A DNA stretch of 7,051 nucleotides from an uncultured Lentisphaeraceae bacterium (GCA_946056345.1 CAMGJH010000053.1:1-7051); one strand, 5' to 3'. Shown: positions 1 to 6,929, counted from the first letter of the stretch. Program-made: numbers and translations. Notes: a model not told the origin generated them from the sequence alone.

Positions 1-6
1 GGGGAG

Positions 7-11
7 CTCCT
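7..11 (-). promoter_or_regulatory. Possible ribosome binding site for the next gene of the operon (outside window)
   Basis: Read on the minus strand, the bases after the polA stop codon end in CTAGGAGCTCCCC, with AGGAG six bases from the window edge. That is the right spacing for a start codon at or just past the edge, so a further minus-strand gene probably follows polA. The remaining bases (12-56) hold no hairpin followed by a T-run, so there is no sign that transcription ends here. GGAGCTCC (3-10) is a perfect 8-base palindrome, probably by chance. The identity of the next gene cannot be read from this window. Confidence 0.35.
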
Positions 12-56
12 AGTGTAGCAGTTTGAGAACAAGGTCGATGAAGTCAGCCGAGCGCC

Positions 57-2777
57 TTAGTGGGCCGAGAGCCAGTCTTGGGCCAGGCCGATGGAGACTT
101 GGAGGGGGACGGGGAGGGAGATGACGCGCTCCATCGCCTGCTGGATGAGGGGGCGGACGGTCTCGACTTCGGCGTCGGGGACATCGAAGAGGAGTTCGTC
201 GTGGATCTGGAGGGTCATGCGGGTTTGGAGGCCGCGCTCGCGGAGTTCGCGGTCGATGCGGACCATGGCGAACTTGATGATGTCGGCGGCGGTGCCTTGG
301 ATGGGCATATTGATGGCGATGCGCTCGGCGGCGTTGCGGGTGGTGAGGTTGCGGGAGGTGATCTCGGGGATGTCGCGGCGGCGGCCGAAGAGGGTCTGGG
401 CGTAGCCGCGCTCGCGCGCCTCGGCCACGGTGCGCTCCATATAGGCCTTGACGGCCGGGTAGTGGCCAAAGTAGGTGTCGATGAGCTCTTGGGCCTCCTT
501 GCGCGGGATGCGTAGGCGCGAGGCCAGGCCGAAGGAGGAGATGCCATAGATGATGCCGAAGTTGACCATCTTGCAGTGGCTGCGCTGGCGGGCGGTGACG
601 GCTTCGAGCGGGATGCCATAGACGGCCGAGGCGGTCTGCGCGTGGATGTCCTCTCCGCGGAGGAAGGCGCCAACCAGCTGCTCATCGCCGGACATGGCGG
701 CCATTAGGCGGAGCTCGACTTGGGAGTAGTCGGCCGAGAGGAGCTGCCAGCCCGGGCCGCGGGCGACGAAGGCGGCGCGGATGCGCTGGCCGCGGTCGGT
801 ACGCACGGGGATGTTTTGGAGGTTGGGGTCGGAGGAGGAGAGGCGCCCGGTGTCGGTGAAGGCCTGGTTGAAGGTGGTGTGGATGCGGCCGTCGGCGGGG
901 CTGATGTGCTCGGGGAGGCGGTCGACGTAGGTGTTTTTGAGCTTCACGCAGGCGCGCCAGTCGAGGAAGAGGTCGATGATGGGGTGGCGATCGCGGATCT
1001 TGAGGAGGAGCTCTTCGTTGGTGGGATACTGGCCGCGGGCGGTGCGCTTGACGGTGGGGTCGAGCGCCAGTTCGCCAAAGAGGAACTCGCCCATCTGCTT
1101 GGGGCTGGCGAGGTTGATGCCAGCGCCGGTGAAGGCTCGCAGGTCCAGCTCCAGGCGGACGATTTCGCCCTCGAGTTCGTTGCGGAAGCGGCGGAGGGCA
1201 GCCGGGTCGAGCCGCACGCCCAGCTGCTCCATCTCGAAGAGCACTTCGCTCAGGGGCTCCTCGCACTCGGTTAGGAGCGCACCCTGACCCCGTGCCTCCA
1301 CCTGCGGCCGTAGCTCGGCATCGAGGCGGAAAGTGGCATCGGCCCGCTCGCAGAGGGGCGCTTCGCTGGCGCACCCGCGGGCCATCGGCGCGAGGGGCTT
1401 ACCCAGGGTCTCGGCAGCTACGTGGGCGAGCTCGTGGCGGTCGGTCGCCTGCAGCAGGTAGTGCTCGAGGAGGGTGTCGTGGACCGGCCCGGCCAGTTTG
1501 AACCCGGCGTGGGCGAGGAGGGTGCGCAGGGCCTTCGCATCGTGGACCGCCTTGGGGCGGGCGGGATCCTCCAGCAGCGCGCGCAGCGGCTCGAGGCGGG
1601 CAGAGTGCTCCTCGGGGGCGGCGGGCAGGGGGAGGTAGGTGGCCGCTCCGGCCTTGGCGCAGAGGGCTAGGGCGGTCAGGTGGCCGGTGCGGGGCGTGTC
1701 GCCGGCGTAGTCGAAGGCGATAGCGATGGGGCCGGCCTCGCCGGCTTGTTGAGTTAGGGCGGACCACGCGTCGGTGCCGGCGGCGGTGGCGTAGGCGGCC
1801 GCTTCGCCGAGGGTGGCGGGCGCGGCGGCGGGCTGCTCGGGCTCCTCGAAGGGTACGGCCTCGTAGCCGACCATCTGGCGCTGGCCCAGGGTGATGGCGA
1901 TGCCCAAGCGGGTGGCCACCTGGTTGAGCTCGTACTTGCGCAGGACGGTGCCCAGGCGCGGGATGTCGAGCGGCGTCACGGCCAGGTCGCTCCACGCCAC
2001 CTCCAGGGGCACATGGCGCTCGATGGTGACTAGGCGCTTGCTCAGGCGGGCCATTTCGGCATTGGCGCGGACGATCTCGCCGAGCTTGCGGGGGATCTCG
2101 GCGGCGTGGTCGAGCAGGTTCTCCACCGAGCCGTACTCCTGGACCAGGCGCGTGGCGGTCTTGGGGCCCACGCCGGGAATGCCCGGAATGTTGTCGCTCA
2201 CGTCGCCGGCCAGGGCGAGGTAGTCAATGAGCTGGGCGGGGAAGGCGATGTGCCACTGCGCGCAGACCTCCTCGGCCGAGAGCGGGGCGTGCTCGCCGGG
2301 GCGGTAGATACGGACGTGCTCGCCGGCGAGTTGGCCGAGGTCCTTGTCGGGGGAGGCGATGGTGACCTCGAAGCCCTCCTTGGCGGCGCGGTCGGCGAGG
2401 GTGCCGAGGACGTCGTCGGCCTCGTAGCCATCGGCGTGGATGACCTTGATGCCCCAGGCTTCGGCGAGCTCCTGGGCCTGGCCGATGGAGGCGGCGATGT
2501 CCTCGGGCATCTTCTCGCGCTGGGCTTTGTAGGGGGGATAGAGGGTGTGGCGGAAGGTGGGGGTGGTGCTCTCCATCGCGATGGCCAGGTGGGTGGGCTT
2601 GAAGGTCCGTAGGATCTGGTCGAGGGTGGTCGCGAAGAGCGAGAGCGAGGAGGTATTGATGCCGGTGGCCGTCCGCCGCGGTTTGTTGAGGAAGACGAAG
2701 TAGCCGCGATAGAGAATCGGCATGAGGTCGATGAGAAAGAGGCGCTTGGTCTCGACGCCGAAGGTCGGGGTGTCCAT
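57..2777 (-). CDS. polA: DNA polymerase I with a degenerate 3'-5' exonuclease domain
   Basis: Cytoplasmic family A DNA polymerase used for gap filling in excision repair and for Okazaki-fragment RNA primer removal. The 906-residue length is close to the usual 850-930. Residues 1-about 295 are the 5' nuclease (flap endonuclease) domain: D17, E119, D121, D122, D144, D146, D192 and D195 match the metal ligands, and GIPGVGPKTA (199-208) is the helix-hairpin-helix. An Ala/Pro linker (about 311-345) follows. Residues about 346-490 are the 3'-5' exonuclease fold, but only the first Asp (D356) survives. The positions of E. coli E357, D424, Y497 and D501 are A358, L417, P474 and R478, so proofreading is probably absent, as in Taq and Bacillus PolA. 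Residues about 500-906 are the polymerase: TGRLSS at 643-648; motif A SADYSQVE with D683 and steric gate E688; O-helix R732, K736, F740 and Y744; motif C HDE with D860 and E861. The protein ends DWLSAH, matching the usual C-terminus. The start is supported by AGGA 9 bases upstream. It is the fourth gene of the operon, 15 bases after its neighbour. Residue equivalences come from manual alignment to remembered E. coli PolA. Confidence 0.98.
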   Translation of the reverse strand: MDTPTFGVETKRLFLIDLMPILYRGYFVFLNKPRRTATGINTSSLSLFATTLDQILRTFKPTHLAIAMESTTPTFRHTLYPPYKAQREKMPEDIAASIGQAQELAEAWGIKVIHADGYEADDVLGTLADRAAKEGFEVTIASPDKDLGQLAGEHVRIYRPGEHAPLSAEEVCAQWHIAFPAQLIDYLALAGDVSDNIPGIPGVGPKTATRLVQEYGSVENLLDHAAEIPRKLGEIVRANAEMARLSKRLVTIERHVPLEVAWSDLAVTPLDIPRLGTVLRKYELNQVATRLGIAITLGQRQMVGYEAVPFEEPEQPAAAPATLGEAAAYATAAGTDAWSALTQQAGEAGPIAIAFDYAGDTPRTGHLTALALCAKAGAATYLPLPAAPEEHSARLEPLRALLEDPARPKAVHDAKALRTLLAHAGFKLAGPVHDTLLEHYLLQATDRHELAHVAAETLGKPLAPMARGCASEAPLCERADATFRLDAELRPQVEARGQGALLTECEEPLSEVLFEMEQLGVRLDPAALRRFRNELEGEIVRLELDLRAFTGAGINLASPKQMGEFLFGELALDPTVKRTARGQYPTNEELLLKIRDRHPIIDLFLDWRACVKLKNTYVDRLPEHISPADGRIHTTFNQAFTDTGRLSSSDPNLQNIPVRTDRGQRIRAAFVARGPGWQLLSADYSQVELRLMAAMSGDEQLVGAFLRGEDIHAQTASAVYGIPLEAVTARQRSHCKMVNFGIIYGISSFGLASRLRIPRKEAQELIDTYFGHYPAVKAYMERTVAEARERGYAQTLFGRRRDIPEITSRNLTTRNAAERIAINMPIQGTAADIIKFAMVRIDRELRERGLQTRMTLQIHDELLFDVPDAEVETVRPLIQQAMERVISLPVPLQVSIGLAQDWLSAH

Positions 2778-2786
2778 AGGGCAAGG

Positions 2787-2790
2787 TCCT
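2787..2790 (-). promoter_or_regulatory. Ribosome binding site of polA
   Basis: The minus strand reads AGGA, nine bases before the polA ATG, inside the 15-base gap after the stop codon of the preceding gene. The site is modest compared with the AGGAGG upstream of the zinc-ribbon gene. It fixes the polA start at the ATG encoding MDTPTF. No promoter fits in the gap, so polA depends on transcription from upstream or on a promoter inside the preceding genes. Confidence 0.55.
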
Positions 2791-2792
2791 GT

Positions 2793-3179
2793 TTAGGGAT
2801 GAAGGGCGCGCCAGCGGTCGGCCAGTTCGCGCCAGGAGCAATCGAGCAACGCCTCGGGGCGGCCCGTGCTAGGGGGGAAGAGCTGCAGCAGCCGCTCCAG
2901 CTCCAGCTCGTCATAGATGCTGTGTTCGGGGTAGAGCGTCAGGTAGAGCGCCATCGGCGTGGCCTCCGGCGGCAAGGCGTATGCCCAACCCTCGGGCAGA
3001 CGAAAGGCCTCGGCCACCGCCGCCAGGAAGGGCGTATCTTCGGGCGACCACCCGGCGTGGGGCGCGCTGCCGTAGGCCTTCAGGAAGCGCCGCCGCTGGG
3101 CCCCGCGCGCCAGGGCCGCGATCACCAACGCGCTCGCCGCGAGCAGCACCGCCCCCAGCGCCCAACGCATCCAGCTCAT
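2793..3179 (-). CDS. Small single-span membrane protein of unknown function
   Basis: A 128-residue protein that I cannot assign to a named family. Residues about 6-24 form one hydrophobic, Ala/Leu/Val-rich membrane segment. It is followed at once by R25 and the basic cluster RRR at 29-31, which predicts that the C-terminal part (about 32-128) lies in the cytoplasm. That part is soluble and helical-looking, with many Leu, Pro and acidic residues: an acidic/Leu stretch YDELELERLL (89-98) and a Trp-containing end (SWRELADRW, 115-123). A single Cys (114) argues against metal binding. The start ATG overlaps the stop of the zinc-ribbon gene as ATGA, indicating translational coupling. GGGGAG (3188-3193) lies 8 bases upstream and supports this start, though M4 is a possible alternative. 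The context suggests a role conserved with its operon partners, but nothing in the sequence gives a biochemical function. A helical protein-interaction domain tethered to the inner membrane is a fair guess. Confidence 0.85.
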   Translation of the reverse strand: MSWMRWALGAVLLAASALVIAALARGAQRRRFLKAYGSAPHAGWSPEDTPFLAAVAEAFRLPEGWAYALPPEATPMALYLTLYPEHSIYDELELERLLQLFPPSTGRPEALLDCSWRELADRWRALHP

Positions 3180-3703
3180 CGCGCACGCTCCCCGCCCAAG
3201 AGTGCCAACACGCGCGCTTGCACCGCTGGCAGGTCGTCTGCTGAGAGCGCGGGGTCGATGATGGGCAGCAGGTCGCCCGAGGCGCGCTCCTCGTAGAGGC
3301 GGACCTTCTCGCCCTGTTCATTGCGCGTGACGCTCCGCTCGATGAGCTGCTTCCCGCGCTCGAGGAGGATGGCCAGCACGTAGATGACCGCGCGATCCTC
3401 GGGCGTATTCCCCGCCAGCAGCACGCGTAGCAGGTGGCCGGCGGTCTCCTTGGGCACCGCCTCGGCCCCGGCCTTGGCGCGCGCCTCGCGCTTGGGCACG
3501 GTGAAGCTCCACACGCCGCTCACGCCCTTGAGCGCTGCCGGGTCGACCGCCGCGAAGCAGGCCGGGCAGAGGTCGCGCCGGGCAAACCCCTCCTCGCCGC
3601 CGCTCTCCAGGAGCGAGTGGCCCTTCTGCCCGGGCTCGAAGGCCGCCCCGCAGACGGCGCACTTCCCGGCGCGCGGCTTGATGTTCCAACTTCCGGCGGC
3701 CAT
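3176..3703 (-). CDS. Zinc-ribbon protein of unknown function, PVC-type
   Basis: A 175-residue soluble protein with no signal peptide or membrane segment. Near the N-terminus WNIKPR (6-11) leads into a four-Cys zinc-ribbon-like site: C15-x2-C18 and C46-x2-C49, separated by 27 residues. This is a typical structural zinc site. The middle (about 60-90) is basic and less ordered. A helical segment (about 86-122, with VIYVLAILLERGK at 106-118) follows, then RLYEER (135-140) and an acidic, Leu-rich C-terminal helix (about 151-170). The order WxIKPR, CxxC, CxxC, AVYxLAxxLERK-like, YE and a C-terminal helix resembles small hypothetical proteins I remember from Verrucomicrobia, Lentisphaerae and related genomes; this is recall, not a search. 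No catalytic motif is visible, so it may be a structural, regulatory or nucleic-acid/protein binding factor. Its start shares a base with the upstream stop (TAATG) and is preceded by a strong AGGAGG, so it is coupled to the AsmA-like gene. Confidence 0.9.
   Translation of the reverse strand: MAAGSWNIKPRAGKCAVCGAAFEPGQKGHSLLESGGEEGFARRDLCPACFAAVDPAALKGVSGVWSFTVPKREARAKAGAEAVPKETAGHLLRVLLAGNTPEDRAVIYVLAILLERGKQLIERSVTRNEQGEKVRLYEERASGDLLPIIDPALSADDLPAVQARVLALLGGERAR
3188..3193 (-). promoter_or_regulatory. Ribosome binding site of the small membrane protein gene
   Basis: The minus strand reads GGGGAG, eight bases before the ATG at 3179, within the last codons of the zinc-ribbon gene. It supports the ATGA overlap start rather than the in-frame ATG three codons later. 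Confidence 0.45.
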
Positions 3704-6700
3704 TACTGCCCCTCCTGCTTCTTGAAGAGCTTTTTGAGGGCCTTGTCCAGGGCGTCCTCGGCCTCCTCGGCGCCATTGCCGAGGGCCTCGATCGCCTCGC
3801 CGGCCACATCGCCGGCGGCCCCGCCCACCTCGAGCCCGGCCTCGCCGGTCTTCTGCAAGGCCTTGGTCAAGCGCTCACTCACCTTCTGGCTGGCGCGGGT
3901 GATGGCGTTCTCTTTGAGGAAGGTGAGGATGGGGCCGGTCTCTACCTGGGGCCGATCGATGGTGCCGCGGATGGGCAGGCGCAGCGTCTGCCCCACGGGG
4001 AACTTCTTGGAGAGGCGCGAGCCTAGGAGCTGCTCGGTGAGGGGGATAGAGAGGGTGTAATCGACTTCGCGCGTGAGGAGATTGCTCGAGCCCGCGCAGC
4101 GGAGCCGAGCGCCAGAGACGCGCAGGTGGATCTCATCGCAGGTCAGCTTCCCGCCGCTGACGGCCACGCCGAAGTCCTGGTCGGGCAACGCCAGCACCCG
4201 GTCGCGCGCTTGCAGGAGCGAGAGCACGGTGCCGAGCGTGCCGTTGGGCTTGAGGGCCACGCCGCGCGTCTGGAAAAGCAGCTGCGCCTCCAAGGCCGCC
4301 AGCGGCTCGGTCTCGCCCCCGAGCGGCAGGCGCACCTGCTGCGTCAGGAGGCTAATCGTCCCCTGCGGCTCGGCCGACCCCGGGAGGATGGGGCTCACGG
4401 CGCGCAGCGCCATATCCAGCAACTCGGGCGTCACCTGCACCTGGTCGAGCACGCGGCTGCCTTCGGGCACGGTGAGTACGTAGGGCGTGGCCGAGAGGTT
4501 GACCTGCGGGCAGAGGTTGAGCCGCCCGCCATTGACCTGCCAAGCGCCGTCCATCGCCGCCACCCCCTCGGCCAGGGTGAAGGTGGCGCTGCCGCCGGGG
4601 ATGTCGAGCCCGGGGCAGGTGATCTTGTCGAAGCGCAACTCGGCTTGGGCGCGCCCCTCGTTGAGGATGGCCGGGGTGCCGGCGGAGAGGGGCGCGCGGA
4701 AGGTAAAGGGCGTGGTGTGGCGGCCGCTGACGGCGATCCCCAGGTCGCGATAGGGCGCGCAGACCGGCAGGGCCCAGAGGGCGGCGAAGTCGGGCGTCAA
4801 GGTGCCCTCGAGCGTCAGGAGCGCCTCGACGGGGGCGTAGGTGCCGTGCGCAGTGAGCGAGAGGAGGGCCTGGTCGAGCGCCAGCCGCTCCAGGGTGAGC
4901 GTCTCGCCCAGCGTGGCTGCGGCCGAGAGGGTGAAGGGGAGCGCGAGGGGGGAGTGCTCGGGGAGGGCGAGGGCGAAGTCCGCCGAGCGCACCTGCGCCT
5001 CCAGCCGCTGCTCGGAGGGCGCCTTGAGCGCATAGTCCAGCGTGCCCTGCACGGTCAGCGGTGTCTCGTCCTTTCTCCACCGGCGCCAGGCGAGGAGGCG
5101 GCTGGGCTGGAAGGTCCCGGCGAACTCGGCCGTCGGGAAGGTCTGCCCGGAGGCGAGGGAGCCCTGCCCCTCGGCGGTCAGGCAGGGGGTGGTGAGCTTG
5201 AGCGCCTCGGCCGAGAGGTGCCCGGCCGTGTAGGCGAGGGTGGCCTCCACGCGCGCCAACTCCGCCTCGCGCACCTGCCAGGCGGCCGAGGTGAAGGTGG
5301 CATTGCGCACGGCGGCGATGATCTTCGCGCGCAGGGCCTCCTGACTGCCCACTGCGGTGGCGTTGAGGCGCAGTTCGCCGCCGGCCGACTGCCCCTCGGG
5401 CAGGGGCGGGGCAAAGCGTAGCGCCTGGGTTAAATCAGCCTCGAGCGTGAGCGCGGCGCTGTGGAAGGCGCGTTGGGCGAGGTCCGGCTCCTCGACCTTC
5501 ACCTGGGCTTGGAGGAGGGGCGCGGTCAGCGCATCGGCCTGTTGCCGCCGGAGGGTCACCTGCGCGGCCACCGCCTCGCGCTTACCCGAGAGTTCGGCCG
5601 TGAGCGTGACTGGCTCGGCCAGCGCCACCTTGCCCACAAAGGGCCGCGCCGCCGCCAAGAGCGCCGTGCTCTCGGCCTGGACGCGAAACTCTCCAGCCGC
5701 CAAGGTCCCGCGGCCACTCGCTTCCAGCCCCGGCAGATTGACCGCGAAGGCCTCCACCTCGCTCCGCAGCGGCTCGGCCGGCACCACCAACGCCGCCAAC
5801 GTCACCTCCGGCGAGACCGCGAGCGCCTTGCCCGCCACCTGCGCGCTCAGCCCCGGCGTGCTCGCCGCCAAACTCACTGCCAGTTGCTCCTGCGTGGCAT
5901 CGGGGAGGAGCGAACCCTGTGCCTCCAGCGTTCCCCCAGTTAGCGCGTAGCCCTCGGGCAAGGCCAACGGCACGCCAAAGGCCGCCGCCACCTGCTGGGC
6001 CGTCGCCCACAGCGCGCAGAGCTCTACCCGCAGCTTTGCCTTCACCTCCGGCCACGGACCCGCCGCGCGCCCCGTCGCCTGGGCAGCAATCTCCCCCCAC
6101 GGCGCGGTCAGCGAAAGGGTCAGCGCCTGGACCGCGCGCAGCGGCTCGGCCAGAACCTCCGCCGGCGGACGGCTCGTTGCCCGCAGCACCGCCTGCGCCC
6201 CGAGCACCTTGCCCGAGAGGTCGAGCGTCACCGGCGCGGTCACCTCCGGCCAATCCGCCGTCAGCGCGCTCGCCTCCAACAGCGGCTCGGCCAGCGGCGT
6301 ATAGACCACCTTCGCCTCCCGCACCGTGAGATGGGCCGAGAGGTGCGTAATGGGCAGGGTGGGGGGCTCCTTCGCTGTCGGCGCACTGGGCGCGGCCGGT
6401 CCCCCGGGTGCCGGCTTGGCGGACTTCGCTACGGGCGTGAGCGTCACCTCCGGCGCGTCAATCGTCACCTCGGCCTGCACCCGCCCGAAAGGGAGTAGTT
6501 GCCACAGGCTATTAAGCTGAACGCCCTTCACGTGCGCCTCCACCCCCGCGCGCGGATCGCTGTAGGTCACGCCCGCCACCTGCTGCGCCCCAAACCACGA
6601 AAGGTGCCAAGAGGCCACTTCTACCCGCGCAGGCGCAAGCGCCGCGTTCGCTTGCTTGAGAATCAGACTCCGCGCCCACGCGCACGAGAGGAGCCACGGT

Positions 6701-6819
6701 GCCCCCGCCAGGAGCCCCGCCAGCACCCCCAGCCCCCCGAGCACACCCACCAGCACCCGCCGCCCCCATCGCCGCGACTGCCTTGCCCGCTGCTCGTTCA
6801 CCGGTTTCGTAAAGTCCAT
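3703..6819 (-). CDS. AsmA-like, inner-membrane-anchored periplasmic protein
   Basis: A 1038-residue protein. Its Arg-rich N-terminus (R11, R13, R16, R17, R20, R21) is followed by one hydrophobic span (about 22-44), so it is anchored in the inner membrane with nearly all of the chain in the periplasm. After the span comes an AsmA-type opening (WARSLILKQANAAL, 48-61). The rest is mostly alternating beta-strand sequence, broken by a Pro/Ala-rich linker (about 131-154). Residues about 889-960 are the most family-like part: GGKLTCDEIHLRVSG, then a YTLSIPL strand, then LRLPIRGTIDRPQV, which is the usual AsmA C-terminal pattern. A charged amphipathic helical tail (about 961-1038) ends LFKKQ. AsmA/TamB-like proteins are thought to form long beta grooves that carry lipid between membranes or help outer-membrane assembly; that role here is inference from the family. 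LLSC (43-46) is a weak lipobox-like site at the end of the span, so a lipoprotein is an outside possibility. It is first in the operon, with AGGAG 7 bases before the start. Confidence 0.9.
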   Translation of the reverse strand: MDFTKPVNEQRARQSRRWGRRVLVGVLGGLGVLAGLLAGAPWLLSCAWARSLILKQANAALAPARVEVASWHLSWFGAQQVAGVTYSDPRAGVEAHVKGVQLNSLWQLLPFGRVQAEVTIDAPEVTLTPVAKSAKPAPGGPAAPSAPTAKEPPTLPITHLSAHLTVREAKVVYTPLAEPLLEASALTADWPEVTAPVTLDLSGKVLGAQAVLRATSRPPAEVLAEPLRAVQALTLSLTAPWGEIAAQATGRAAGPWPEVKAKLRVELCALWATAQQVAAAFGVPLALPEGYALTGGTLEAQGSLLPDATQEQLAVSLAASTPGLSAQVAGKALAVSPEVTLAALVVPAEPLRSEVEAFAVNLPGLEASGRGTLAAGEFRVQAESTALLAAARPFVGKVALAEPVTLTAELSGKREAVAAQVTLRRQQADALTAPLLQAQVKVEEPDLAQRAFHSAALTLEADLTQALRFAPPLPEGQSAGGELRLNATAVGSQEALRAKIIAAVRNATFTSAAWQVREAELARVEATLAYTAGHLSAEALKLTTPCLTAEGQGSLASGQTFPTAEFAGTFQPSRLLAWRRWRKDETPLTVQGTLDYALKAPSEQRLEAQVRSADFALALPEHSPLALPFTLSAAATLGETLTLERLALDQALLSLTAHGTYAPVEALLTLEGTLTPDFAALWALPVCAPYRDLGIAVSGRHTTPFTFRAPLSAGTPAILNEGRAQAELRFDKITCPGLDIPGGSATFTLAEGVAAMDGAWQVNGGRLNLCPQVNLSATPYVLTVPEGSRVLDQVQVTPELLDMALRAVSPILPGSAEPQGTISLLTQQVRLPLGGETEPLAALEAQLLFQTRGVALKPNGTLGTVLSLLQARDRVLALPDQDFGVAVSGGKLTCDEIHLRVSGARLRCAGSSNLLTREVDYTLSIPLTEQLLGSRLSKKFPVGQTLRLPIRGTIDRPQVETGPILTFLKENAITRASQKVSERLTKALQKTGEAGLEVGGAAGDVAGEAIEALGNGAEEAEDALDKALKKLFKKQEGQ
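3711..3716 (-). promoter_or_regulatory. Strong ribosome binding site of the zinc-ribbon gene
   Basis: The minus strand reads AGGAGG, seven bases before the ATG at 3703 and embedded in the last codons of the AsmA-like gene. It is a full consensus site in the operon at ideal spacing. With the TAATG junction it suggests that ribosomes re-initiate efficiently here, so the small protein could be made in greater amounts than its upstream neighbour. Confidence 0.75.
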
Positions 6820-6826
6820 ACACTCG

Positions 6827-6831
6827 CTCCT
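6827..6831 (-). promoter_or_regulatory. Ribosome binding site of the AsmA-like gene
   Basis: The minus strand reads TTAGGAGCGAGTGT before the ATG, with AGGAG seven bases upstream. It fixes the start of the first gene of the operon; there is no competing in-frame ATG nearby. Confidence 0.75.
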
Positions 6832-6842
6832 AATCGGCCCCT

Positions 6843-6851
6843 AGCATACCA
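6843..6851 (-). promoter_or_regulatory. Candidate extended -10 promoter of the operon
   Basis: The minus strand reads TGGTATGCT, a TGn extended element plus a TATGCT hexamer (4 of 6 matches to TATAAT). It sits 23 bases before the ATG of the AsmA-like gene. Transcription would begin near 6836 and give a leader of about 16 bases that still contains the AGGAG site. No TTGACA-like -35 is visible at 16-18 bases upstream, which is tolerable for an extended -10 promoter. It is also one of the few AT-containing spots in this GC-rich stretch. Confidence 0.4.
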
Positions 6852-6879
6852 CATTCCCGCTCCGCGCTGCGCGTGAGGT

Positions 6880-6892
6880 GCGCCTTCGGCGC
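6880..6892. repeat. Short GC hairpin GCGCC-TTC-GGCGC
   Basis: A perfect 5-base-pair inverted repeat with a 3-base loop, extendable by one G-T pair. Neither strand shows a T-run directly after the stem (TTTT lies eight bases past it on the plus strand), so it is a poor intrinsic terminator. CGCGC-T-GCGCG (6863-6873) is a second tiny palindrome next to it. Both could be chance in such GC-rich DNA. Confidence 0.4.
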
Positions 6893-6909
6893 GTTAAGGG
6901 TTTTGCCGT

Positions 6910-6927
6910 GGCCTACTCCGCCAGGCC
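6910..6927. repeat. Inverted repeat GGCCT-8-AGGCC
   Basis: Perfect 5-base arms around the loop ACTCCGCC. They can extend outward by a G-T and a G-C pair (6908-6929). The repeat touches the larger inverted repeat to its right, so the two could be parts of one structured element. No gene overlaps it. Confidence 0.45.
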
Positions 6928-6929
6928 GC

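Noticed and set aside
10..58. Frame after polA reading RRSADFIDLVLKLLH then stop, as a possible PolA extension
   Set aside because: It looks protein-like, but PolA already ends in the family-typical DWLSAH with its own TAA. The frame is different and has no start codon of its own.
2106..2612. 168-residue plus-strand open frame opposite the PolA 5' nuclease domain
   Set aside because: Low-complexity Gly/Val/Glu/Leu sequence antisense to conserved PolA motifs; no family features.
4126..5421. 431-residue plus-strand open frame opposite the AsmA-like gene
   Set aside because: It is antisense to a well-supported gene. Its Gly/Glu/Arg/Leu-rich, motif-free composition is what GC-rich codons give when read backwards. 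Many similar long shadow frames lie opposite polA and the other genes.
6880..6904. GCGCC-TTC-GGCGC plus TTTT as a plus-strand terminator
   Set aside because: The stem is short, TTTT is eight bases away and there is no plus-strand gene upstream to terminate.
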